From JBCDBW01 sp039182965 (GTDB lineage: Bacteria > Verrucomicrobiota > Verrucomicrobiia > Verrucomicrobiales > DEV007): 64,000 nt of DNA. The translations under genes were made by a program, and so were the position numbers. The DNA is taken from assembly GCA_039182965.1 (NCBI GenBank), contig JBCDBW010000009.1, forward strand, positions 1 to 64,000, given 5' to 3'. Below the pieces are notes generated by a model. The model was given only the letters and a program-made list of their open reading frames with translations. It did not search any database and was not told where the DNA came from. Below, piece by piece: positions 44,765-53,109 of this stretch; position 1 is the stretch's first letter; every line of letters starts with the position of its first letter.

Positions 44765-46395
44765 TGCGGGAACTGATTTGGTATGTATTGGTATGGAGTT
44801 TGGTTGCGAGCGCGGAAGCGGCCTCGGATCGGCCAAACATTTTGTTTATGTACACCGATGATCACGCGTGGCATGCGATGGGGGCTTATGGATCGACGAT
44901 CAACGAGACGCCCAATCTGGATCGATTGGCGGCAGAAGGAATGCGGTTTGATCGCTGCCTGGTGACGAACGCGATTTGTGGTCCGGCTCGGGCGGTCGTA
45001 TTGACGGGAAAATACAGTCATTTGAACGGATTTTTGGGGAATGCGGATACCTTTGACGGATCACAGCAAACGGCCCCGAAGTTGTTGCAGAAGGCGGGGT
45101 ATGAGACGGCCGTGATTGGGAAGTGGCATTTGAAGAGCACGCCCACGGGATTTGATCATTTTGACGTGTTGCTAGGGCAAGGGAAGTATTACAACACGCC
45201 GACAAAGACGACGAATGATGCGGGGGAAGTGGTGACGATTCAGAACGAGGGATATACCACCGATGTGATTACGGACAAGGCTTTGGCCTGGCTTGAGGGG
45301 CGGGATTCCGACAAACCGTTCTTTTTGATGTATCAGCACAAGGCGCCACATGGGAAGTGGGAGCCAGCGCTTCGTCATTTGGAGTTGTACGCGGATGTGA
45401 AGATCCCTGAGCCGGCAAGTCTATTTGATGAATACGAGGGACGGGCATCGGGGGCGGCGACGCAGGACATGAATTTTGTGAGCAGTTTCGGGCCGGATCG
45501 TGCGCAGTATACGAGTCCGCCGGGATTGACGGAAGAGGAGTTCATGAAGTGGCATCGGGCGTATGACCCGGACGGGCATTTTGACCGGATGATCAACGAA
45601 GCGGGCACGGGATATCGGCACAACAAGAGCACGCGGAATGCCGAGCAAGAAGCGGCGTGGCAGGCGGTGTTTGGGCCTCGGAATGCGGAGTTGGCAGATG
45701 CTGGATTGACGGGCAAGGAACTGGTGCGTTGGCGATTCCAACGGTATATCAAGAATTACCTGAGGTGTGTGACTGCTGTGGACGAGAACGTGGGCCGGAT
45801 GCTTGAGTATTTGGAGGATGCAGATCTGGCCGAGGACACTGTGGTGATCTACAGCTCGGACCAGGGCTTTTACCTTGGCGATCACGGGTGGTTCGACAAG
45901 CGCTGGATTTATGAAGAAAGCTTGCGGGCGCCACTGGTTGCGCGATGGCCCGGCGTGACAAAAGCGGGATCGGTGAGCGATGCGATCGTATCGAATCTGG
46001 ACTTTGCGGAGACATTTTTAGACATCGCGGGGGCGAAGATTCCGAAAGACATGCAGGGTTTGAGTCTCGTGCCATTGTTGAAAGGTGAGAGGCCTGAGGA
46101 CTGGCGAAGCTCGTTTTATTATCACTACTATGAAGGCGATGCAGATCCGGAAACGAATACGGCGCACAATGTGCCTCGGCATTATGGGGTGGTGACGGAT
46201 CGTTTCAAATTGGCCAGTTACTATGAGATTGGAGAGTGGGAGCTCTTTGACTTGGAGAATGATCCGGACGAGATGCGCAGCCAGTATGGGAATCCGGAAT
46301 ATGAGTCCGTGCGCGAGGAATTGGAGGAAGAACTGGCGCGGTTGCGAGAGCAATACAAGGTGCCAGACGTCGATCCAGACCGTGGCGCGAACTGA
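44761..46395 (+). CDS. Secreted FGly-type sulfatase C (N-acetylglucosamine-6-sulfatase-like)
   Basis: A 544-residue type I sulfatase with a short signal (LIWYVLVWSLVASAEA). The metal motif YTDDHAWHAMG (D33, D34) and the FGly motif C73-G-P-A-R in NAICGPARAVVLTGKYSHLNGF match the S1_11-like group that desulfates the 6-position of glucosamine-type sugars; the variant AICGPAR rather than CxPSR is characteristic. YSSDQGFYLGDHGW near 363 is the second metal/catalytic motif of this group. It would act on sulfated aminoglycans outside the cytosol. It is the last gene of the operon and overlaps the acetylesterase stop by four bases. A strong inverted repeat downstream lies before the convergent sulfatase D. 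Confidence 0.92.
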   Translation: MMRELIWYVLVWSLVASAEAASDRPNILFMYTDDHAWHAMGAYGSTINETPNLDRLAAEGMRFDRCLVTNAICGPARAVVLTGKYSHLNGFLGNADTFDGSQQTAPKLLQKAGYETAVIGKWHLKSTPTGFDHFDVLLGQGKYYNTPTKTTNDAGEVVTIQNEGYTTDVITDKALAWLEGRDSDKPFFLMYQHKAPHGKWEPALRHLELYADVKIPEPASLFDEYEGRASGAATQDMNFVSSFGPDRAQYTSPPGLTEEEFMKWHRAYDPDGHFDRMINEAGTGYRHNKSTRNAEQEAAWQAVFGPRNAELADAGLTGKELVRWRFQRYIKNYLRCVTAVDENVGRMLEYLEDADLAEDTVVIYSSDQGFYLGDHGWFDKRWIYEESLRAPLVARWPGVTKAGSVSDAIVSNLDFAETFLDIAGAKIPKDMQGLSLVPLLKGERPEDWRSSFYYHYYEGDADPETNTAHNVPRHYGVVTDRFKLASYYEIGEWELFDLENDPDEMRSQYGNPEYESVREELEEELARLREQYKVPDVDPDRGAN

Positions 46396-46518
46396 TGCGG
46401 AAAAGCCTTGTCGGGAGGGAAGGATTTTCGATCAACAAGCCACTTTGCGATGGCTCGAAGAGCGATTGGAAGGGGGTAGAAGGCAGATTGAGACTGACAC
46501 CGAAACTGAGGAGGTGGG

Positions 46519-46558
46519 AAGACCTTTGAGCCGTCTTCGGAGCGGTGCTAAAGGTCTT
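46519..46558. terminator. Inverted repeat between convergent sulfatase genes, probable bidirectional terminator
   Basis: AAGACCTTT (46519-46527) pairs perfectly with AAAGGTCTT (46550-46558), a 9-bp stem with a 22-base loop that contains a smaller CCG-TCTT-CGG hairpin. It lies between the ends of sulfatase C (+) and D (-) and overlaps the stop region of D. No U run follows, so termination would be of the structure type. Confidence 0.5.
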
Positions 46559-48023
46559 AGAAATCCTGGAAGGGCCCGCGTGGTTCGGCAGCATTCATTT
46601 TGTCCAACCAACTATTGAAGCGTTTTTTGAGGCGATTGAGGATATCAGGGTGATCAGTCGCGAGATTATTTTGTTCGCCGATGTCTTCCTCTAGGTTGAA
46701 GAGATACTCGTTGTTGTTCATGACGACGTATTTCCAGGGACCGACTCGGGCACCGAGGGAATTTTTCCGTTTCCAGAACATATCTTGTCTTGGTGACTCC
46801 GTTTCCCCTAGGAGAGTGGGGAGCATATTGAAGCCATCGAGTTTGATTTCCTCGGGAACGGTAAACTGGCATGCGTAGGCCAGGGTAGGGAGGATTTCTA
46901 AGGATGTGAGGAACGCGTGCGAGACGGTTCCCGCGGGGATTTGCGCCGGCCAGCGGATAAGGCATGGCACGCGGATGCCGCCTTCGAAAGTATCTCCTTT
47001 TTTTCCGCGAAGGGGGCTGTTGTCGGCGTCGCCTGAGCCACCGTTGTCGGAGAAGAAGATGACAATGGTGTTTTGGGCGAGCTGGTTTTCGTCGAGAAAA
47101 TCGAGGATAGACCCGATCGATTTGTCCATGGCAGTGACGCAAGCTCGGTATTCCTGGATGCGACCGGCTTTCGTAATGCGCTCGCGTTCGCCGAAGAATT
47201 CTGAGATGGGGGAGTATTTATCGATCGCACCGGGTTGAAAGCGTGGGCCATCGATGGGGTAGAGATCTCGATATTCTTTTGGGGCTTGGGTGCCGCTCCG
47301 GATTTTGGGGTCAAGTCCGGAAGCGCTATGGGGCGCGTTAAACGGCACGTAGAGGAAGAAGGGGCTTTTGTAGTTTTCGTTGAGAAAGCGGATGGCTTCT
47401 CGCTCAAACAGCCAGGTGCAGTAGGTGCCTTTGTCTTCCTCGGTGAGGGTATTATTTCGATACATGCTAGGCACGCCGTATCGTTTGTGGGTATAGAAAT
47501 CGACACCAGTATTGACGATGCCGTAAAAATCGTCGAATCCTTTCTGGAGTGGGAGGAAGCGGAGAAGTGAACCGAGATCCCATTTTCCGAAGATACCCGA
47601 AGTGTAGCCGACGGATTCAAGGTAGTGGGGAAGGATGAGTTCTCGGGTATCCATCCCTCCAATGCGTTCGAAAGTGACCTCGTATTCTTCAGGTGAGTAT
47701 TGATAGCCGTAGTCGGGAGCTTCGTTACGAATCATGTCATAGACTCCGTTTCTCTGGGGGTAGCGTCCCGTCAGAAAAGCAGCGCGTGAGGGCGTGCACG
47801 CAGGCCACGCGACGTAAAAGGATGTGAGGCGGGCGCCCTCCTTGGCAAGGCGATCGAGGTTTGGTGTTTTTATTTCCGGCAAGAGGACACCGAGATCGTT
47901 GTAGCCCTGATCATCTGACACGATCATCACGATGTTGGGTGGTGGTATATCTGCAGACGTAGAGAACGGCGAGGAGCAGAGACCAGTGACAAAGACAAAG
48001 GTTGGCCAGAGGGTTTGATTCAT
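46557..48023 (-). CDS. Secreted FGly-type sulfatase D
   Basis: A 488-residue type I sulfatase with signal peptide (LWPTFVFVTGLCSSPFSTSA). The metal motif SDDQGYNDLG (D37, D38) and the FGly motif C76-T-P-S-R in WPACTPSRAAFLTG are intact; FFSDNGGSGDADN near 330 is the second metal set. The SDDQG variant is common in arylsulfatase A-like enzymes that act on polysaccharides. It stands on the opposite strand to the other sulfatase genes, convergent with C and back-to-back with the beta-helix lipoprotein: the two start codons are only six bases apart, so the promoters must overlap the neighbouring coding regions. Substrate not visible. Confidence 0.92.
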   Translation of the reverse strand: MNQTLWPTFVFVTGLCSSPFSTSADIPPPNIVMIVSDDQGYNDLGVLLPEIKTPNLDRLAKEGARLTSFYVAWPACTPSRAAFLTGRYPQRNGVYDMIRNEAPDYGYQYSPEEYEVTFERIGGMDTRELILPHYLESVGYTSGIFGKWDLGSLLRFLPLQKGFDDFYGIVNTGVDFYTHKRYGVPSMYRNNTLTEEDKGTYCTWLFEREAIRFLNENYKSPFFLYVPFNAPHSASGLDPKIRSGTQAPKEYRDLYPIDGPRFQPGAIDKYSPISEFFGERERITKAGRIQEYRACVTAMDKSIGSILDFLDENQLAQNTIVIFFSDNGGSGDADNSPLRGKKGDTFEGGIRVPCLIRWPAQIPAGTVSHAFLTSLEILPTLAYACQFTVPEEIKLDGFNMLPTLLGETESPRQDMFWKRKNSLGARVGPWKYVVMNNNEYLFNLEEDIGEQNNLATDHPDILNRLKKRFNSWLDKMNAAEPRGPFQDF

Positions 48024-48029
48024 GATTGT

Positions 48030-49439
48030 ATGGCGTTCATTAAACGGGATTCAGGAAACGAATATGTCAACGAGTCGTGGCCAAGGGCGGCGGGTGTCTT
48101 TGTGTTGGTTATCGTTGCTTTGCTCGCGGGGGGCTGTGGGAGAGCGGCTGATGTTACGGGGACTGAGGAGAGTCAACGTTTTGAAATTGCCACGGTTGCT
48201 TTCGGTGGGCGGGTGGTGATTCCGACTGGGCGGTATCGGTTAGAAGAGACGCTTGAAGTTCGGCTGGCGGATGTGGGGGCGACGTCGATCATGGCGGACG
48301 GACCGGTGACGATCGAGATGGCGGGGGCGGGGCCAGCGATACGGATTGTGGGGTCGCACGAGGGAAGTGCAAATCCCGGTTCTTTCAAGGAAGATACATG
48401 GTTGCAACGGATGCCTCTGATTGATGGCATTGAGATCATTGGCGGGCATCCCGAAGCGGATGGAATTGAATTGGAAAAGACGATGCAAGCGACGATCACG
48501 CGGGTTGTGATTCGGAAGGCGCATCATGGGATACGGTTGGTGAATCGCAACCGGAATGTAATTCTCACGGGTTGTCATTTGTATGAGAACTCCGGAGCAG
48601 GCGTTTATCTTGATGACGTCGACCTCCATCAAATTAGCATCGGGGACAGTCACATCAGCTACAATCAGGGAGGAGGAGTGGTGGTGGAAAATGGTAATGT
48701 GAGAAATCTTCATATTGGCAACTGTGATTTGGAGAGCAACATGCCGGATCGTTCGGATGCGGAGGCGGTGCGGGCGGCGAACGTATTGATTGACGTGTCG
48801 GAGGGAGCGGGGCGGCAATCGGTGGCGGAAGTGGCGATTACGGGATGCACGTTGCAGCACAACAATGAGGCTGCTGAAGGGGCGAACGTTCGTTTATTAG
48901 GGCGGGAAGATTACCCGATAAGTGTGGTGACAATTGGGAACAATGTCTTTAGTGACGTGAAGCTTGGGTTACACTTTGAGCGTGTTCGGGAGTTCACGGT
49001 GACGGGAAATGTTTTTTTTACGAGTCAGCCCGGGGATCTCTTTATGGTTCGTTGTGAACGTGGGGCATTCTCGGGGAATCAATTTGATCCCCGGGACTTG
49101 GAAGGCAAGGAGGGTTCGGTGGGAGGAGCGGCGTTTGTATTTTGCCATGATCTCGTATTGAACGGGATGCAGTTTAGCGAGGTTCGGAATCCAAACGGGA
49201 CTTTGATTTTTGATCAGTGTGAGCGGGTGATTGTCAATGCTTGCGGGTTTCGAGACTGTTTGAATGGAATGGTCTTTGTGGGTTGTAAGGACAGTGTAGT
49301 TTCAAATTGTCTCGTAAGTGGAACAGGAGAGGGAGGGTTGGATCTGGATGTTTATGAGGGACGAAATATGCGTGTGTCAGGGAATCTTTTTGAAGGGGTG
49401 ACGCGATTGAAGGGTGTCGATCAGAAGGATATCCGATGA
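48030..49439 (+). CDS. Right-handed parallel beta-helix lipoprotein-like protein
   Basis: A 469-residue protein from ATG 48030; a TTG at 48015 in frame is a less likely start because it would overlap sulfatase D. The N-terminus carries a hydrophobic segment ending LAGGC, lipobox-like but with Gly at -2 and -1, so anchoring is probable rather than certain. Residues about 75-460 show regular strand-turn repeats (TITRVVIRKAHHGIRLV, NVILTGCHLYENSGAGVYL, FTVTGNVFFTSQ) typical of pectate-lyase-like right-handed beta-helices. Catalytic residues of a lyase or polygalacturonase are not obvious, so it may bind or cut a polysaccharide. Its position beside the sulfatases supports that role. Confidence 0.8.
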   Translation: MAFIKRDSGNEYVNESWPRAAGVFVLVIVALLAGGCGRAADVTGTEESQRFEIATVAFGGRVVIPTGRYRLEETLEVRLADVGATSIMADGPVTIEMAGAGPAIRIVGSHEGSANPGSFKEDTWLQRMPLIDGIEIIGGHPEADGIELEKTMQATITRVVIRKAHHGIRLVNRNRNVILTGCHLYENSGAGVYLDDVDLHQISIGDSHISYNQGGGVVVENGNVRNLHIGNCDLESNMPDRSDAEAVRAANVLIDVSEGAGRQSVAEVAITGCTLQHNNEAAEGANVRLLGREDYPISVVTIGNNVFSDVKLGLHFERVREFTVTGNVFFTSQPGDLFMVRCERGAFSGNQFDPRDLEGKEGSVGGAAFVFCHDLVLNGMQFSEVRNPNGTLIFDQCERVIVNACGFRDCLNGMVFVGCKDSVVSNCLVSGTGEGGLDLDVYEGRNMRVSGNLFEGVTRLKGVDQKDIR

Positions 49440-49440
49440 G

Positions 49441-50295
49441 TCAGGCCTCGACGTCAGGTGGGCGCCAAGAAGCGGGATCGAGTTGATAGAAATTCACGAA
49501 TTCCTGGTAGAGATCTGGGTATTCCTTTTTCATGCGGCGTGCTTTTTCGAAGAAGGTTTCGGTCGCGACGGCGAAGAATTCGGCGGGATTGGTGGCGCCA
49601 TACTCATCGAAGAGAGTGCGTTGTCCACGGTCGATGCGACGATTGAAGCGTTCATAGGCAGATTTCATTGTCGCGGACCAAGCGCCGTATCGTTCCGAGC
49701 TGGATAATTCGGGGGTGCCGTCAGTGTTACCACTGACTTGGTCGAGTTGGTGTGCGAACTCATGGAAGACGACATTGAGGCCGTCGTCGATAATTCTTGC
49801 GCCTTGGCGCACATGTTTCCATGAAAGGACCACGGAGCCGGAGTGCCACGATTCCCCGATAAGGACACGTTCATCGCGTTCGTCATGATCGGAGCGGAGA
49901 ATGAGGCCGCGGCGGTTAATATATTCATCGGGGTAGACGAGAATGGAGCGCAGATTCGGGTAAAAATTACCGCGGTTGTTGAGGAGTAGGAGACAGGCTT
50001 GGGCGGCGATGGAAACCCGTATTTCTTCGGTGATTTCGAGACCTCCGCAGCCTTCATACGATTTCTCCGCGAGAAATACGTGCATGTATTGGTGGAGGTG
50101 GGATTTGATGTCTTGGGGAATAAGGCGGTAGAGGGGGAAATTCTTTTCGAGGGTGGGCGGCCAGGCATCTGGGGTGGGCTGGCGCATGAGATTTTTGCGT
50201 GCCCGGAGTTTCAGATAGCGCTCCAGGAAAAATACGCCTGCGACCAAGGCAATCACTCCCAGAAGGGAGGCGATGGTGATCCATGTTGAAATCAC
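49441..50295 (-). CDS. MtfA-like zinc peptidase (M90 family)
   Basis: A 284-residue protein with an N-terminal membrane helix (about 7-24) and a cytosolic zinc metallopeptidase domain. The zinc motif HEFAHQLD (H178, E179, H182) and downstream E239 in NPAEFFAVATE are the ligands seen in MtfA. In Escherichia coli, MtfA binds the regulator Mlc and releases glucose PTS repression; here the target is unknown. The N-terminal anchor is not universal for the family. The gene lies one base from the end of the convergent beta-helix gene, and upstream of the large VWA/MoxR operon, from which it is separated by 93 bases. Confidence 0.88.
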   Translation of the reverse strand: MISTWITIASLLGVIALVAGVFFLERYLKLRARKNLMRQPTPDAWPPTLEKNFPLYRLIPQDIKSHLHQYMHVFLAEKSYEGCGGLEITEEIRVSIAAQACLLLLNNRGNFYPNLRSILVYPDEYINRRGLILRSDHDERDERVLIGESWHSGSVVLSWKHVRQGARIIDDGLNVVFHEFAHQLDQVSGNTDGTPELSSSERYGAWSATMKSAYERFNRRIDRGQRTLFDEYGATNPAEFFAVATETFFEKARRMKKEYPDLYQEFVNFYQLDPASWRPPDVEA

Positions 50296-50388
50296 GATAG
50301 AAGAATGGACTCACTGGATGGAGTCGTTTTCCAATGTGGAAAAGGGAGTTGGAGTTTCGCACGATGCCGAGCGGGACTCAATAAAATG

Positions 50389-53109
50389 CTATTTTCGTTT
50401 TTTGGCGCGGTGGAATCTTGATCTGGACTCTTCGGGCGTGCTTTTAGAGGGTTCGCTTGTGGTTTCTTCGAAAGTGGTGGTTGATGATGTTTCCATGGAT
50501 GTATTGGGTTCCAGCGGAGTGGAAATGGGTTTTTTTGCTTTTGTTTTACGATGACCGGTGCGGGGAAGTCGCGAGTTTGTCATGTTGAGGATAGGCATTC
50601 GCCAACCGAGGCGGGAAACGAGAATTTCAAAGAGAGCGACGAACAGCAGGGTGGCTAGCAACCAGGTTCGAATACTTGAAAAGTCCTTTCGTGTTGGTTT
50701 CAGCCATGCGGAACCAAGGTCAAGGAGGTTGCGCCCGCCGCTAATGAGTGAAAGTTCTTGGAGCTCTTCGATACGGGTGGCATCGAAGGCCCATTCCGGA
50801 CTTGCGCCGATCACTAGAGGTCCAAAAGGGATGGCGTGGGGACCGACCTGCACGACGCCGCGAATGGTTTCTCCTGGATCGAGGTGGCGGGTCGTCGAAA
50901 AGTGGCCAGGTGAGAGTCTCTGCCAGACCAAGGAGTTCAGACTCCTGGTCAAATCTGAGGAGCTAATGAGGCAGCGTGGGGGATTTTCCGTGAAGCGTTC
51001 GCTCCAATCGTCGTCGTAGAAGAGATCGATGGTGAGCTGGGTACCGACGATTTCCGTGCGAACTCCGATACCAGGGGGAACTTCGTCGCCCATGAGCCAT
51101 CTAGTGAGGGTTTGGACAAAGTCGCCCAGTTTGTTCCATTGGTAAACTGCCTCGGAGAAGTCTCCGCCAATGGCAAATGAGATTGCGGCGGATCGTCCGA
51201 TTCCGCGTTGGGCAAATGCGACGAGAGGCGCCCTGTAGCTGTCGGTTGTTACGAGCGCACTGGTGGCGTTCTCCCGGAGATAGCTGAGATTGTATCCGTC
51301 GACTGTTTGCAGCCAGGAGAGTGGATCGGCGGAGAGTTCGAACCAACCGCCTGTAGGCTGAGTGCCGGTGGGGTCGGTGACGAAAGTTGAACGGGCGACC
51401 GAAACTGTTTCTTGGGCGAAAATGTTTGGGAGATTACCGGCTTCTATTGTGAAGAACATTCGGCCGTTCCCCAGCGTGGCGATATCCTTGAGAAACGCGG
51501 CGTCGGCATCACCTTCATCGCCAAGTCCTATCACGCTAACGGATCCACCGTCTGCAACAACGGAACGCAGCAGCGACCGGTATTGCGCGGGTTGTTCGGA
51601 ATCGGAGGCATCTGAGAAGAGAATGATATGGCGTTGCCCGAGTTCTGCGTTTTTGAGCTCGTTCCAGGCGGCGTTTAGGCCGTTGTAGACGTAGATCCCT
51701 CCGCCCATACTTTCGATTCGTCTGATTCGCGAAGTGATTTCGTTTCTGTGCGCACCGACCTCAAGAGGAGGAACGATTGAATGAGCTTCGCTATCAACGG
51801 CAAACACTGTGATCACGTCCTGATCACCCAACAATTCGACTGCTCTAGCAGCGCCCTCGTTTGCTAGTTGCATCTTTGAGAGTCCGCCTGGGACGGTCAT
51901 ACTCATACTTCCTGATCGATCCATGACGACGGCCATCGCTACTGCTAGTTTGCGATGTTCTGTTTTCAGCTCCAGAGAGACGGGAAGAAGGTCATCGATG
52001 GCAGATTCAAAATATCCACCTGAGCCGAAGCTGTTTCGACCTCCGCACATAAGTAGTCCGCCGCCTTGGTTGCGGATGTAGAAATCGATTGCGTCGAGGA
52101 AGCTGTCATTGATTTCGAATGCGCCAACGTTGTTCAGGATGATTGCCTCGGCGCCGCTTATTTGCCCCGCGTTTAGGGAGCGAGTGTCGGTCACCAATTC
52201 GACGTTGAATCCCTGTTTCTTTAGAATTTCGGCGATAGGGTCATCGAGATATTTGCTGACCAGAAGAATGCGTGGGCCTCCTGCAATTTCGATCCAGGAT
52301 TGGTAGCGGTTGTTGCCTTGGTGGGCGTCCTGATCCGGGGTTACTATTGCTTCATACAAATAGGAACCGGTTTGGTCGAGACGGTCGGTGAAGCGGACTT
52401 CGCCGGATCCATCGGTGAGTTGGATGTCTGTTTTTGCGATAGGTTGCCCGTTTCGAAGGACAGACAGAGGCACAGATCCGGTCGAAGTGCCCACGACATT
52501 CACCTCGATTAGAAAGGGTTCTCCGATTTGTTGACGGGGGGGGATCTTGAGGCTGGCAATGCGCGCATCGCTCTTGTCTTCGTGCGTTATAAGGCGATAA
52601 TCCAGAGGGACTTCCGTTTCGATGAGTTTATCTCTTGAAACGCCAATTGGTTCGGTGCTGTAGCCATCGGAAAATAGGAGAAGCCGAGAGTGCCGATCTT
52701 CGTCGGTTTGCGCCAAGGCGTGATGTATCGCGAGATTCGCTCGAGACAGAGTGTTTGCCAAGATGCCTGATTCCGCATGCAGGTCCGAATCGTTTGAGTC
52801 GATTACACCATTTGCATATTCGACATAGAACAATCGATCGTTTGAGGTTGGTTTGCTTTGTTCAAGGAGTTGTTTCCATTCATCGATATTTTGAATGACT
52901 ATTTCTTCCGCGGACGCGGATCGGTCGACGAGAACCCAGAGGTCCATACCTTTTGAGAGTCGTCTCAATTGTGGTTCTGAAAGTATCAAGACCGTGAGAA
53001 GGAGAATGAGGGCGCGGAGCGGACGCCAAAGCTGCAATTGGGGAAGGAACCAAGCAAGTGTGGCGAGAAGGGGAATCAGGATGAGCCACTCGGGTGATTT
53101 TAGTATCAT
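50389..53109 (-). CDS. Membrane protein with two VWA domains and a GATase-like domain
   Basis: A 906-residue protein. Two N-terminal helices (about 9-26 and 31-45) precede a first VWA domain with DRSAS (residue 62 region), a beta domain, a class-I glutamine amidotransferase-like domain at about 280-370 (GGPRILLVSKYLDD, then NQGGGLLMCGGRNSFGSGGY), and a second VWA with MIDAS DRSGS near 397 and a metal-binding sequence in FSDASDSEQ. A final helix (WLLATLLFVALFEIL) sits near residue 850, with a charged cytosolic tail. VWA domains bind divalent metal and ligands in adhesion or chaperone roles. It is the last gene of an eight-gene operon and overlaps the BatA-like gene by ATGA. Confidence 0.82.
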   Translation of the reverse strand: MILKSPEWLILIPLLATLAWFLPQLQLWRPLRALILLLTVLILSEPQLRRLSKGMDLWVLVDRSASAEEIVIQNIDEWKQLLEQSKPTSNDRLFYVEYANGVIDSNDSDLHAESGILANTLSRANLAIHHALAQTDEDRHSRLLLFSDGYSTEPIGVSRDKLIETEVPLDYRLITHEDKSDARIASLKIPPRQQIGEPFLIEVNVVGTSTGSVPLSVLRNGQPIAKTDIQLTDGSGEVRFTDRLDQTGSYLYEAIVTPDQDAHQGNNRYQSWIEIAGGPRILLVSKYLDDPIAEILKKQGFNVELVTDTRSLNAGQISGAEAIILNNVGAFEINDSFLDAIDFYIRNQGGGLLMCGGRNSFGSGGYFESAIDDLLPVSLELKTEHRKLAVAMAVVMDRSGSMSMTVPGGLSKMQLANEGAARAVELLGDQDVITVFAVDSEAHSIVPPLEVGAHRNEITSRIRRIESMGGGIYVYNGLNAAWNELKNAELGQRHIILFSDASDSEQPAQYRSLLRSVVADGGSVSVIGLGDEGDADAAFLKDIATLGNGRMFFTIEAGNLPNIFAQETVSVARSTFVTDPTGTQPTGGWFELSADPLSWLQTVDGYNLSYLRENATSALVTTDSYRAPLVAFAQRGIGRSAAISFAIGGDFSEAVYQWNKLGDFVQTLTRWLMGDEVPPGIGVRTEIVGTQLTIDLFYDDDWSERFTENPPRCLISSSDLTRSLNSLVWQRLSPGHFSTTRHLDPGETIRGVVQVGPHAIPFGPLVIGASPEWAFDATRIEELQELSLISGGRNLLDLGSAWLKPTRKDFSSIRTWLLATLLFVALFEILVSRLGWRMPILNMTNSRLPRTGHRKTKAKKPISTPLEPNTSMETSSTTTFEETTSEPSKSTPEESRSRFHRAKKRK

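Noticed and set aside
50648..50680. GGTTCGAAT tRNA T-arm-like sequence
   Set aside because: It lies inside the VWA gene and no acceptor or anticodon arms surround it; no tRNA found in the window.
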